A stretch of 64,000 nt of DNA from Syngnathus acus (lineage: Eukaryota; Chordata; Actinopteri; Syngnathiformes; Syngnathidae). Shown here one piece after another: positions 52,986 to 63,486 of this stretch. Numbering within the stretch: position 1 is the stretch's first letter; every line of letters starts with the position of its first letter. The position numbers were made by a program, and so were the translations under genes. A model generated the notes under the pieces. The model did not search any database. It was given only the letters and a program-made list of their open reading frames with translations, and had not been told where the DNA came from. Location of the stretch: the NCBI RefSeq assembly GCF_901709675.1, contig NC_051095.1:24140956-24204955 (forward strand), given 5' to 3'.

Positions 52986-53173
52986 AAAGACCCTGGACAC
53001 CACCTGAAGTTGCTGCACTGGAGCATAATTTCACAAAGTGGATAATAATGAACCAAGTGGCTGGAAAAATTGGCTGCCAAAGTTTTGCCAAAACAATTGG
53101 AGCCAGAGACTGGATTGCATTAAAGTACTATTTAAAAAACAGAATTGCATTTCTGAAAAGAAAGGTGCAGTAG
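52986..53173 (+). CDS. Possible terminal exon with a Myb/SANT-like C-terminal domain
   Basis: After an AG at about 52984 the frame reads KRPWTPPEVAALEHNF, then KWIIMNQVAGKIGCQSF, RDWIALKYYLKNRIAFLKR and a stop. Pattern W..PEV.A.E..F, a G..-C motif, and a final RDW..-K.Y..NRI resembles the C-terminal domain found in many uncharacterised fish proteins, often downstream of zinc fingers. As seen it is about 60 residues, a single exon without its partners; no preceding coding exon is visible in the window. It may be the last exon of a host gene, a processed fragment or a transposon-borne domain. The upstream ATG-based frame is not convincing as a start. Confidence 0.45.
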
Positions 53174-53708
53174 ATGTTGTAGATATTTTGGGTTTGCGAC
53201 CCTTACATCACCCATAGATGCCCATGTTGCCAAATGTTAAGATTAAAGCAAACACTGGCTTGATAGTTACATTTAAATGGTGAATCATTTTCCAAAACAT
53301 GTTTAAGAAACACTGGGAAGTCATGTTTTTTTGGGGGGGATACTACATTTAATATTTTGGAATGTCAGTGTTAAACTTGAAAAGACTGAGATTCATGACT
53401 AAATTATTGATATATCATTAAACTGGCTTGACAGTTTTAAGGGGATTTTTTTTGTTAACCTATGAATGTAATTTGGAGTTTTGTATCACATAACATTCTC
53501 CATGGTTTGGGGAATGTTGATCTTGAGATATTTATTTGAATATCATGTTAGTGAGCCCATCCATAATGGTGACTGAGCCAATCGTTTGGTCTTAAGATGG
53601 TTTCCATCAAATTGCAAAATTCTTCCCAAAAAAGTTGAATGTGTGTGTAAAAAAAATTATGTAAACCTTTCAGTCCCCGAGCCCCACTAATGCAGAAAAA
53701 CAAATGTG

Positions 53709-53756
<48 letters not shown>

Positions 53757-54545
53757 TGTGTGTGATAAACCTGGACCTCCCGAAGCTGAAATGCTAAACA
53801 AAATGATAAGTCGTCAAAAAACTTGATTGAAAAAAAGGTGTCAAATCCTTTTAAGTTAAAGTGATATTCATAATCGGGATTTTTTTTTATTACTATACCT
53901 GATTTTTTTTCAGGGCTGTTGAGAGACCGGTAAGGGTGGACCCCACAAGTGTACCGTAAAAAGGTGGACCCCCCAAGTAGCAATCAAGTACCTGTGTGTG
54001 TGTGTGTGTGTGTGTGTCTAAGTTCATTTGCATAAAATGTTCCTCAAGACATTGCTAGGAAAAGCCAAACTCCCTCATTTGTGTTGCATGTTGAGTCCAT
54101 GTGCTTATTCCGTGTATGTTAATCATTTTTAATTGGGCCTAATGTGTGTGTGTGTCTCACTTCTTAGTTTGTGTGTAATGAGGTCCCAAAGGACAACCTA
54201 CACGAATAACCACCAAAGATCGAGCAATAAGATTAAAAATACTGAGGAGGAAAGCCTACCATTGGCATTACCACAGGTCTAGTTATAAAAATGCTGTCCT
54301 ATTTCTCTGTTGCTAAGATGAAACAAAAAAGTTGAAAAGAACAATCCGTCGCTCATCTCGATAATGGCGTTTCATTCACCTTTATATTACTATTAATGTT
54401 GAACAATATATTTCTTGTGAATTGTTCATTTGCATTGGTGAATCGTGATTCTAGCTTCTGAACAGGCCTTAAGATCATCCATTTGAACTTGACACTTACA
54501 TAAACCATCACTTCTCATCAGAAAACTACAAGACATTTTCAAATA
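53174..54545. other. Intergenic DNA with microsatellites
   Basis: It contains a (TG)n/(TGCG)n tract at 53704-53764 and a (GT)n tract at 53994-54017. No gene or transposon was recognised in the remainder. Confidence 0.6.
53704..53764 (+). repeat. (TG)n-(TGCG)n compound microsatellite
   Basis: Nine TG units run into eight TGCG units and then more TG. Alternating purine-pyrimidine throughout. Confidence 0.92.
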
Positions 54546-55162
54546 CCGTATTGGCCCGAATATAAGATGACCCTGATTATAAGACGACCCCCTCTTTTTC
54601 AAGACTCAAGTTTGAAAAAAGACTTTTTGAACACCAAATTTAAGTTTTTATACAGAAAATGATTACATCTGAAACAAATAATTATGACAATATATTCGAG
54701 AGAAAAAGCACGTTATTTTGCCTCATTCAAATCATGCAAAAACTGTCTATCACATCTTAATATCTGAACATTTAAATATGTAAACTAAAGTGCAATCACA
54801 TTTGTAAATGAATGGCTTCTGGTTTTTGGAATGTAAATAAACCAATCTACTGTGATAAAACAACAAAATTGCAATAACTGCATTAACCATCAAAGTGAAG
54901 TCTAACTGTAACTGTAGTCTTGAAACAAATCTGAATAAGGAAAAACAATAAAATAATGTAAACTGCTACCGCTTATGTTGGGGAGCCTGAGGACTGTATA
55001 GGAAGTTGACTCGGATGGTTATGCTCTTTTCGCCCCCGGATGTCGGTCAGAACACAGGAGGGAAGACGTGGTTCAGTTTTGATTGCTTTACTGAATTATT
55101 GGCAAAAAGATAACAGGCACTGTGGCTCATAGGGGCATACAGGCAAACTGGCAAAAGGGTAT

Positions 55163-55453
55163 TGTCAGTGTCTGTGTGCTCGCCCCTTCCTTCCTGTGTC
55201 TACTCTCAATCTATGTCCTAATCAGTCACCTGCCTCTCGTTACCTGTCGTGTATATAAGTCCTGTCTGCGTGTCACACCCCTGTCGGATTGTTCTCGTCT
55301 CTCGTCTTGTCTGTCGTCGTTCCTGTCTTTATCTTGTCTTTTTGTTTACTTAGTCTTGTCCCTAGTCAAGCTTCTTATAGTCTGTTTTTGAGGTCTCCAA
55401 TAAACCCTGGTCCAAGCTGCATTTGGTCGCCCTGCTCCATTCCATCCATGACA
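55163..55453 (+). mobile_element. Solo LTR (291 bp), family shared with 36912
   Basis: It begins TGTCAG and ends CATGACA and is flanked by a perfect 5-bp duplication GGTAT (55158-55162, 55454-55458). A TATATAAG promoter box (about 55252) and AATAAA (about 55399) followed by CCCTGGTCCAAGCTGCATTT are shared with the other copy. The LTR is shorter because it lacks about 100 bp near its 5' end. Confidence 0.9.
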
Positions 55454-55587
55454 GGTATAGGCACACGTTTGGTCGTAAGGACGTGAAAGCAGGTGTGTGT
55501 AGTGTACATGGGTGAATCTTTGGGTGTGTGAATGTGATTCTTGTGTGTGTGATTATTGTATGAAGCGTGTGAAGGGTGTGTGTGTCT

Positions 55588-56166
55588 CCTTTCAAAAGCA
55601 AATTAAGAATATAACCAGAATTGCGTTTTTTCACCTTCGTAATATTGCTAAGATTCGTCCGATCCTCTCGACCGGTGATGCGGAAACTATTATACATGCA
55701 TTCATCACGTCGCGCCTGGACTACTGTAATGCATTATTCTCTGGTCTTCCTAAGTCCAGCATCAAAAGTCTACAGTTAGTACAAAATGCTGCTGCAAGGC
55801 TGCTCTCACGGGCAAGAAAATTTGATCACATTACCCCAATATTAGCCAACTTACATTGGCTCCCCGTCCATTTAAGATGTGACTTCAAGGTTCTTCTATT
55901 AACCTATAAATCACTGCATGGCTTAGCGCCTTCATATCTCGTCGACCGAGTTGTTCCTTATGTTCCGTCTCGTAACCTTCGTTCGCAAAACGCTAGTCCT
56001 TTTAGTGACACCGAGGGCCAAGAAAATGTCTGCAGGGTCTAGAGCATTTTCTATTCGGGCTCCAGAGCTTTGGAATACCCTACCAATGGATATTAGAACT
56101 GCTACCTCAGTAGAAATATTTAAGACGCATTTAAAGACACATTTCTATGATATGGCCTTTAATTAA
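55588..56166 (+). pseudogene. L2 RT C-terminal domain, frameshifted
   Basis: The frame reads FQKQIKNITRIAFFHLRNI, then SRLDYCNALFSGLPKS, LQLVQNAAARLLSRARKFDH and LHWLPVHLRCDFKVLLL, followed by LAPSYLVDRVVPYVPSRN. A one-base length difference from copy 1 near 55.99 kb switches the frame; the final part (FSIRAPELWNTLPMDIRTA, FKTHLKTHFYD) continues in the frame 55951-56166. The catalytic palm (ADD) is upstream of the truncation and absent. High similarity to copy 1 suggests modest age. Confidence 0.83.
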
Positions 56167-56664
56167 CCTTTAGTGGCCGATTCGGCTGGAGTTTGTTTTC
56201 GCTCCCTCTCCCCATCCCCCCTCCCCCCACCCCTCCCCGGCTGGGGAGGTGGTTAGGTGGCACCCAAGCTGACAGCGGCTATCTGGATTCTCGTGGACCA
56301 ATTCAGGATGAGGGAACTGCAGCTCACCCTCCTCGAAGACACTGCCAGGACAATCGAGGGCACCTCCGGCAGCTCTTCGCTTTGACATGGACATCCACTT
56401 TTTCATTGATTTTCATATGTATTATTTGTGCCCTCTCTGCATCCATTGCAGCCTGGTGATCCTGAAAGGGGGATCCTTCCATCTGTGGTCCCTTCTCAAG
56501 GTTTCTCATTTTCCCCTGGTAGGGTTTTTTTTAGTTTTTCCTTGCCCTTTTGGGAGCTTAAGATCAGGGGATGCTTTGAGAATAATTGCCAATTTTTTGT
56601 CTATGTGAAGCCCTTTGAGACTGCTTGTGATTTAGGGCTATACAAATAAACTTGACTTGACTTG
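55588..56664 (+). mobile_element. L2-clade LINE, 5'-truncated (copy 2 of the 10985 family)
   Basis: It starts in the RT C-terminal region (TTTCAAAAGCAAATTAAGAA) and ends with the same 3' UTR and ACTTG repeats as 10985-12634. It retains the 29-bp segment lost in copy 1. A (TG)n tract (56665-56704) directly abuts the 3' end. Confidence 0.9.
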
Positions 56665-56673
56665 TGTGTGTGT

Positions 56674-56706
<33 letters not shown>

Positions 56707-57324
56707 TTCTGCAACAGAGAAATACAGCACGTAAGTCAACGCTCAACTTCTGACGTCACACAACACTAGTAGACGGCACACATTACATAACTAACTGCGC
56801 GTAACGGTTCCGCTATACTAAATAACCATGAATGAAATACTCTCGGCAACACACCAAACATAAGTCATCGAGACAAAATACATTTGCTGGCGACCGTTAC
56901 TCGCTGCTGCGTAACGGCTACTCGTACAATGCGAGGCAAACTTATAGGAGCGCGCCTGAGCTGTTAATCAAACGTCGCGCACACGGCGAGAACCGCGATC
57001 AGACAAACGGCACAATGGTGGACAGTAGTAACAATGAAATGTATATACTCTGTGTCAAAGACGCACACGATCACAGTCGGTACTCAGTCGATACCAGCAA
57101 CTTTTAACTTACCGCTGCGCACAAGTGAATGGGTATAATGTCTAGACCCCGAATGTAAGATGACCCCCAATTTTTTAGTCTTATTTCAATGCAAAACACA
57201 TCATCTTATATTCGGGCCAATATGGTACATTGCTGATTTGTGTGCTGAAGGTCCACTGCATTTGCAATGCAAAAAAGTGCTTCCAGTAAAACACACTTTT
57301 GGAAGCTATAGTTCTCATCACACA

Positions 57325-57490
57325 CTGCTTAGCACGTCCGCCTCACAGTTCAGAGGGTGCAGGTTCAATTCCACCTCCGACCTTCCCTCTGCTGACTTTG
57401 CATGTTCTCCCCATGCCTGCGTGGGCTTTCTCGGGTCCTTCGATTTCCTCCCACATCTACCAAAAACATGCTAGGTAGGCCGATTGAACT
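57325..57490 (+). mobile_element. SINE-like repeat, 5' head fragment
   Basis: It reads TAGCACGTCCGCCTCACAGT, a B-box-like GGTTCAATTCC, TTTGCATGTTCTCCCCAT and TAGGTAGGCCGATTGAA. It matches the first half of the element at 47347-47720. The 3' half is absent. Confidence 0.8.
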
Positions 57491-57781
57491 CTATACTTCT
57501 GGCAAGAGATTTCTGCCACCATTGAGAAAACAATTGTTTAACTAACCAATCAAAAATGAATTCCTTATTTAATTAATTTGATCCTTAATTACCCGAACCC
57601 GTAAGTAAGACGCCTGGTTCACTAAAACCACGCCTCTGCTGTAATCAAACTTTTGTTGGTAGATTCGAGGTACTCACGCTCACTAAGTAGGACATCTCAA
57701 AATTACATAGAAAAAAATAATTAACACACCAAACAGCTAAGACTTGTAGTTGAGCACATTGCAGAGTGTCCATGGGAACAT

Positions 57782-57912
57782 TCATCCATCCATTTTTTAA
57801 ACGCTTCTCCTCACTTGGTTCGCGTGCATGCTGGAGCCTATCCCAGGTGGGCAGTAGGCGGGGGAGACCCTGAACCAGTTTCCAGCAAATCGCAGGGCAC
57901 ACATAGACGAAT
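57782..57912 (-). mobile_element. SINE-like repeat, 3' part, split by a LINE
   Basis: This is the minus-strand 3' portion (ATGGATGAAT end, CTGGGATAGGCTCCAGCATG). Its 5' part resumes at 59650-59848 after the LINE. The 58 bp next to the LINE also occur at 28509-28566. Confidence 0.8.
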
Positions 57913-58096
57913 TCAAAAGTCAAAGTCAAAGTCTGCTTTATTGTCAATTTCTTCACATGTCAAGACATACAAAGAGATCGAAATTACGTTTCCACTATCC
58001 CACGGTGACAAGTACACAATATACATACAAGTAAACAACACAAAAACTAAAAACAAGAAGGCACAAACAATTAATAAATAAGAATAATGAATAAAC

Positions 58097-58108
58097 AATA
58101 GATAATAA

Positions 58109-58139
<31 letters not shown>

Positions 58140-58190
58140 ATGAATGAATGAATGAATGAATGAATGAATGAATGAATGAATAAATAAAAA
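58097..58190 (+). repeat. (AAAT)n(GAAT)n microsatellite in the LINE 3' UTR
   Basis: About 10 AAAT units followed by about 11 GAAT units. The sister copies have shorter versions at the equivalent place (60419-60441; weak at 28310-28350), so the tract expanded after insertion. Confidence 0.9.
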
Positions 58191-58268
58191 TAACATAATA
58201 AGAGGACCAAAAATGGATCAAGTGTGCATACAGCAGACAGTCAGAATATAGCGCAAAAGTACAGGACG

Positions 58269-59645
58269 CTACGCAGAAGGGGGGAGAGAGTTCAGGATCC
58301 TAACAGCCTGGAGTATGAAGCTGTTGGTGAGTCTGGTGGTGCGGGACCGCAGGCTCCTGTACCTCTTCCCAGAGGGCAGAAGATCAAACAAAGAGTGAGC
58401 GGGGTGACTCACATCACTCACAATCGTGGTCGCCTTGCGGGTGAGATGGGGGGTGTAAATGTCCTTCAGGGAGGGGAGTGAAGCACCAATAATCTTACCA
58501 GCCGTGTTCACTATGCGCTGCAGGGCCTTCATGTTGTATTCAGTGCAGCTACCACCCCAAACAGCGATACAACTGGAGAGGACGCTCTCAATGGTGCCAC
58601 GGTAGAATGTAGTCATGACGGCCGGAGGAGCACTTGCTCGCCTGAGTTTCCGCAGGAAGTACAGGCGGCGCTGAGCTTTCTTCGCCAGTGATGCGGTGTT
58701 GGTGGACCAGGAGAGGTCCTCACTGATGTGCACCCCCAGGAATCTGGTGCTGCTCACTCTCTCCACCACAGCACCGTCGATGGTCAGTGGCAGGTGTTGG
58801 GTGTGACCCTTCCGGAAGTCAACAACAATCTCCTTGGTCTTGTTGACGTTCAGCAGGAGGTTGTTGTCCCTGCACCACGTGGCCAGAAGGTCAACTTCCG
58901 ACATGTATTGAGTCTCATCGCCCCCGGTGATGAGACCCACCAGAGTCGTGTCGTCGGCATATTTCAGCACGCGGTTGCTACTGTAAGTTGCAGTGCAGTC
59001 ATGCGTCAGCAGGGTGAAGAGCAGCGGACTGAGCACGCAGCCTTGGGGGGCCCCCGTGCTCAGCGTGATGCTGGCGGAGATTTTGTCGCCAACACGTACC
59101 ACCTGAGGCCTCTGACAGAGGAAGTCCAGTAGCCAGTTGCAGAGGTAGGTACTGAGGCCCAGCTTGTCGAGTTTGCAGATGAGTCGCTGTGGTACAATGG
59201 TGTTGAATGCAGAACTGAAGTCCACAAACAGCAATCTCACATACGAGTCCCTTCTCTCCAGGTGTGTGAGGGCTGAGTGGAGGGCAGAGCAGATGGCATC
59301 CTCAGAGGACCGTTTGGCTCGGTACGCAAACTGGAAGGGGTCTATGGTGGGGGGGAGAATGGATCTGATGTGCTCCATGACAAACCGCTCAAAGCACTTC
59401 ATGATGATGGGCGTCAGTGCCACGGGGCGGTAGTCATTGAAGCAGGATGGAGCAGGTTTCTTCGGCACAGGTACGATGGTGGCAGCCTTGAAACATGATG
59501 GGACGATGGCCTGCTGCAGGGAAATGTTAAAGATGTCCGTGAAGACACCCATCAGCTCCCCAGCGCAGTCCTTCAGCGCTCGACCTGGGATGTTGTCAGG
59601 GCCCGCCGCCTTACGGGTGTTGATAGCGGCAAGCACCCTCCTCAC
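58269..59645 (-). CDS. Rex1-like reverse transcriptase, uninterrupted 458-codon frame
   Basis: This is the RT and C-terminal region of a CR1-group LINE protein that copies LINE RNA at the target site. Motifs in order: [20 protein letters not shown] (about residue 10), [13 protein letters not shown] (about 75), [50 protein letters not shown]-type block, catalytic [56 protein letters not shown], and the terminal LNSLPPSA. No stop or frameshift interrupts it, unlike copies 1 and 2. The endonuclease and the normal start are missing because of 5' truncation, so the ATG at 59645 is only the first in-frame Met. The lack of damage argues for a recent insertion. No host function is implied. Confidence 0.85.
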   Translation of the reverse strand: MRRVLAAINTRKAAGPDNIPGRALKDCAGELMGVFTDIFNISLQQAIVPSCFKAATIVPVPKKPAPSCFNDYRPVALTPIIMKCFERFVMEHIRSILPPTIDPFQFAYRAKRSSEDAICSALHSALTHLERRDSYVRLLFVDFSSAFNTIVPQRLICKLDKLGLSTYLCNWLLDFLCQRPQVVRVGDKISASITLSTGAPQGCVLSPLLFTLLTHDCTATYSSNRVLKYADDTTLVGLITGGDETQYMSEVDLLATWCRDNNLLLNVNKTKEIVVDFRKGHTQHLPLTIDGAVVERVSSTRFLGVHISEDLSWSTNTASLAKKAQRRLYFLRKLRRASAPPAVMTTFYRGTIESVLSSCIAVWGGSCTEYNMKALQRIVNTAGKIIGASLPSLKDIYTPHLTRKATTIVSDVSHPAHSLFDLLPSGKRYRSLRSRTTRLTNSFILQAVRILNSLPPSA

Positions 59646-59649
59646 GCTT

Positions 59650-59848
59650 ACCTACGGGCAATTTGGAGTGCTCAATGGACCTACCATGTATGTTTTTGGG
59701 ATGTGGGAGGAAACCGAAGTTCCCAGATGAAACCCACGCGGGCACGGGGAGAACATGCAAACCACACAGAAGCTGGAATTGAACCCACAACCTCTGCACT
59801 GTGAGGCGGATGTGCTTACCAGTGCATCACTGTGCCGCACATTTATTT
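59650..59848 (-). mobile_element. SINE-like repeat, 5' part, split by a LINE
   Basis: Minus-strand head (GCGGCACAGTGATGCACTGG, B-box-like GGTTCAATTCC) and part of the body. It belongs with 57782-57912; together they form one copy interrupted by the LINE. Confidence 0.8.
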
Positions 59849-60222
59849 TTTATTTTTATGCACCAAAATTAGAGTAGCCGAATGTGAACTGAAGTTACAG
59901 GGACAGCTGCTCTGAGAAACTCATTGTCTGTTTAGTGTACAGGGACGGTAGGATTCTCACTTTGTGACGTAACAATGTTGAGGACTCGTCATTTGCATGG
60001 ATTGGTCGGGGCTGGTGCGTACAGAGGAGGAATGAGCAGGAATGCTCCAAGATGAGAGAATGGAGGAAAACACCACTTTAGAGATGTTTTACTGAGGACT
60101 TAGCATTTCAACATGGATAAATGCTCAAAAAAGCTGATTTAGCATGATATGGCACCTTTAAATGTCATAATGTTATGCATGAGTTTCCATTACTTCGATT
60201 AAGTATTAGTTTATAGTTAGGA
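59849..60222. other. Intergenic DNA
   Basis: No recognisable features. Confidence 0.5.
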
Positions 60223-62939
60223 GTAATCAAAGTCAGCTTTATTGTCAACCTCTTCACATGCCAAGACACACAAAGAAATCGAAATTACGTTTCCACTATC
60301 CCACGGTGACAAGACATAGTACACGACATATACATGCAAGCAAACAACACAAAATAAAAACAAGAAGGCAATGAATAATAAGAGTGATGAATAAATAATA
60401 AATAAACAAATAACACAATAAATAAATAAATAAATAAATAAGAGGAGCAAAACGGAGCAAGTGTGCATACAGCAGACAGTCAGAATATAGCGCAAAAGTA
60501 CAGGACGCTACGCAGAAGGGGGGAGAGAGTTCAGGATCCTAACAGCCTGGAGTACGAAGCTGTTGGTGAGTCTGGTGGTGCGGGAGCGCAGGCTCCTGTA
60601 CCTCTTCCCAGAGGGCAGAAGATCAAACAAAGAGTGAGCGGGGTGACTCACATCACTCACAATCGTGGTCGCCTTGCGGGTGAGATGGGAGGTGTAAATG
60701 TCCTTCAAGGAGGGGAGTGAAGCACCAATAATCTTACCAGCCGTGTTCACTATGCGCTGGAGGGCCTTCATGCTGTAGTCAGTGCAGCTACCACCCCAAA
60801 CAGCAATACAGCTGGAGAGGACGCTCTCAATGGTGCCACGGTAAAATGTAGTCATGACGGCCGGAGGAGCACACGCTCGCCTGAGTTTCCGCAGGAAGTA
60901 CAGGCAGCGCTGGGCCTTCTTCGCCAGTGATGCGGTGTTGGTGGACCAGGAGAGATCCTCACTGATGTGCACCCCCAGGAACCTGGTGCTGCTCACTCTC
61001 TCCACCACAGCACCGTCGATGGTCAGCGGCAGGTGCCGGGTGTGACCCTTCCGGAAGTCAACAACAATCTCCTTGGTCTTGTTGACGTTCAGCAGGAGGT
61101 TGTTGTCCTTGCACCACGTGGTCAGAAGGTCAACCTCCAACCTGTATTGAGTCTCGTCCCCCTTGGTGATGAGACCCACCAGAGTCGTGTCGTCAGCAAA
61201 TTTCACCATGCGGTTGGCGCTGTAGGTTGCAGCGCAGTCCTGCGTCAGCAGGGTGAAGAGCAGCGGACTGAGCACGCAGCCTTGGGGGGCCCCCGTGCTC
61301 AGCGTGATGCTGGCGGCGATCTTGTCGCCAACACGTACCACCTGAGGTCTCTGACTGAGGAAGTCTAGTAGCCAGTTGCAGGGTTAGTTACTGAGGCCCA
61401 GCTTGTCGAGTTTGCAGATGAGTCGTTGTGGCACAATGGTGTTGAAGGCAGAACTGAAGTCCACAAACAGCAATCTCACATACGAGTCCCTACTCTCCAG
61501 GTGGGTGAGGGCCGAGCAGATGGCATCCTCAGAGGACCGTTTGGCTCGGTACGCAAACTGGAAGGGGTCTATGGTGGGGGGTAGAATGGATCTGATGTGC
61601 TCCATGACAAGCCGCTCAAAGCACTTCATGATGATGGGCGTCAGTGCCACGGGGCGATAGTCATTGAAGCAGGACGGGGCAGGTTTCTTCGGCACAGGTA
61701 CGATGGTGGCAGCCTTGAAACACGAAGGGACGACGGCTTGCTGCAGGGAAATGTTGAAGATGTCCGTGAAGACACCCGTCAGCTCCTCAGCGCAGTCCTT
61801 CAGCGCTCGACCCGGGATGTTGTCAGGGCCCGCCGCCTTACGAGTGTTGATAGCGGCAAGCGCCCTCCTCACGCTATCAGCAGAGAGGCACCGGGGCTGC
61901 TCTTGTGGAGGAGGAGGGGCCTTCAGCGGGCAAGTGCTGTTCTGAGCGTCGAAGCGAGCAAAGAAGCGATTGAGATCGTTGAGCAGACGGATGTCGCCCT
62001 CACAGCTCTGCGGCGCGGGCTTGTAGTCCGTGATGGTCTGAATGCCCTGCCAAAGGCTCCGTGCGTCCTTGCTGTCCTTGAAGTGGGCGGTAATCCTGCA
62101 AGAGAACGCCCTTTTCGCCTCCTTGATGCCCCGGGACAGGTCGGCCCTCGCTGTCCTCAAGCCAGCCTCATCCCCCGCACTGAAGGCTTTGTCCCTGGCC
62201 CTCAGCAGCCTGAGGACAGGCCCAGTCAGCCACGGCTTCCAGTTAGCCCGAGTGACGATGTATTTCGAGTGGATCACATCATCAATGCACTTCGCGACGT
62301 AAGAGGAAACAGAGTCAGTATACTCCTTTATATCCGTCCGATCATTGCAAGTGGCCGCCTCCTTAAACATTTCCCAGTCAGTAGAGCCAAAGCAGTCTCG
62401 AAGCACATCAGAGGCACCCTCAGGCCACACTCTAACCCGCTTGCGAACCGGCCTGGATGCTTTCACCATTTGTCTGTACGCGGGCAAAAGCATAACAGTG
62501 ATATGGTCAGAAAGTCCAAGATGGGGGAGGGGGGCGGCTCTGAAAGCTCCTTTATGTGAAGAGTAGACCAGGTCCAGGAAGCTGTCACCACGTGTTGGAA
62601 AATTAACATGTTGGTGAAGCCTCGGAAAAACAGACTTCAGGTTAGCGTGATTAAAACCCCCAGCGAAGATGGTGAAACCGTCAGGGTGCGCCGTCTGTTG
62701 TTCACTGACAGACTGGTACAGTTCACTAAGAGCCGCGATCCTGTCGCCTTCGATGTTGGAAGGCGGGATGTATACCGCGACTAGCAGAATCGCAGTAAAT
62801 TCCCTCGGCAGGTAAAAAGGACGGCACTTAATGGTCACAAACTCCGCCAGTGGGGAGCAGTGCTTGCATACCACTACAGAGTCCCGGCACCATTCGTCAC
62901 AGATGTAGACGCATATTCCACCTCCTCGCGATTTTCCCT
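60223..62939 (-). mobile_element. Rex1-like LINE, long copy 4 (endonuclease and RT)
   Basis: The 3' tail is at the left (CTTTATTGTCAACC read in plus), and the body reaches back into the endonuclease at 62.94 kb, so about 2.7 kb of the element is present. It is the longest copy of this family in the window, truncated at the 5' side just before the GKSRGGGI motif. Confidence 0.88.
60508..62939 (-). pseudogene. Rex1-like endonuclease plus reverse transcriptase, single internal stop
   Basis: Reading leftwards: GKSRGGGICVYICDEWC, IKCRPFYLPREF, VAVYIPPSN, AGGFNHANLKSVFP (the GDFN motif, with Asp changed to Gly), FPTRGDSFLDLVY, LPHLGLSDHITV, then the linker WKPWLTGPVLRLLRARDKAF, and the RT with [43 protein letters not shown], then [12 protein letters not shown] and the catalytic [10 protein letters not shown], to the terminal LNSLPPSA at 60508. 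One TAA at 61384-61386 (after DKLGLSN, where sister copies have T-Y) is the only stop, and the same frame continues. The GGFN change in the endonuclease would probably harm metal binding. It is recent but incomplete. Confidence 0.86.
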
Positions 62940-63455
62940 AATGGGCTTGCATGCCTGCAAATGTGTTTAATGTGACCTCATGGAGTTGGAAAAATAGCTT
63001 TATAACACAATAAAAATGTGACGTGCGGCTTACTTTGTGTAAGAGTTGGGCTACACCCTGCTTTGATCACCAATCACAGGGGCCATGCAGCCTCAGATAG
63101 TGCATTCCTACTCATATTAATACCCTTGTGCAATGTTGTCCTAATTCAAATGACTGAGGGAAAATAAAATATACAAAAACTGGAGCTATTAATCAGGCAT
63201 AAAATGAGCTCTTTCTATTTACAGTAGGTTGCTTTTTACACTCGTCACTATAATGATCCTTTATTCAATTCACGAGCAAATAATCCTCAACGTGGCTTCA
63301 TTCCGAGCATGTATAATCACATTATCACATTATTTGCATTCGGTACACACATTTATTTCCAAACTGAAAATAGCTACAGAAAAAAAAGAATAAGACATGC
63401 TCCCTTGGTACCACCCACTCACAAATTTTAGGAATGTCTCAAAACACACGCACAT

Positions 63456-63486
<31 letters not shown>

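Larger units (their letters stand above)
54546..57225. mobile_element. TA-flanked DNA transposon with CCGTATTGGCCCGAATATAA ends
   Basis: The left end CCGTATTGGCCCGAATATAA and the inverted right end CCATATTGGCCCGAATATAA are each flanked by TA (54544-54545, 57226-57227). Further inside, AAGATGACCC...-type direct and inverted motifs repeat. This points to Tc1/mariner or pogo-like mobility. No transposase is seen. It hosts a solo LTR (55163-55453) and an L2 fragment (55588-56664), which inflate it to 2.7 kb. Confidence 0.82.
57913..59648 (-). mobile_element. Rex1-like LINE, 5'-truncated copy 3
   Basis: The 3' tail TTGACAATAAAGCAGACTTT with TTTGAC repeats is at the left and the truncation in the N-terminal RT is at 59648. 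It is inserted in a SINE-like repeat, with local loss of some SINE bases at the right junction. The 3' UTR contains an (AATA)n(AATG)n microsatellite (58097-58190). Confidence 0.88.

Noticed and set aside
61597-62559. A 320-codon open frame on the plus strand
   Set aside because: It is the antisense shadow of the Rex1-like LINE protein on the minus strand and has no domain of its own.
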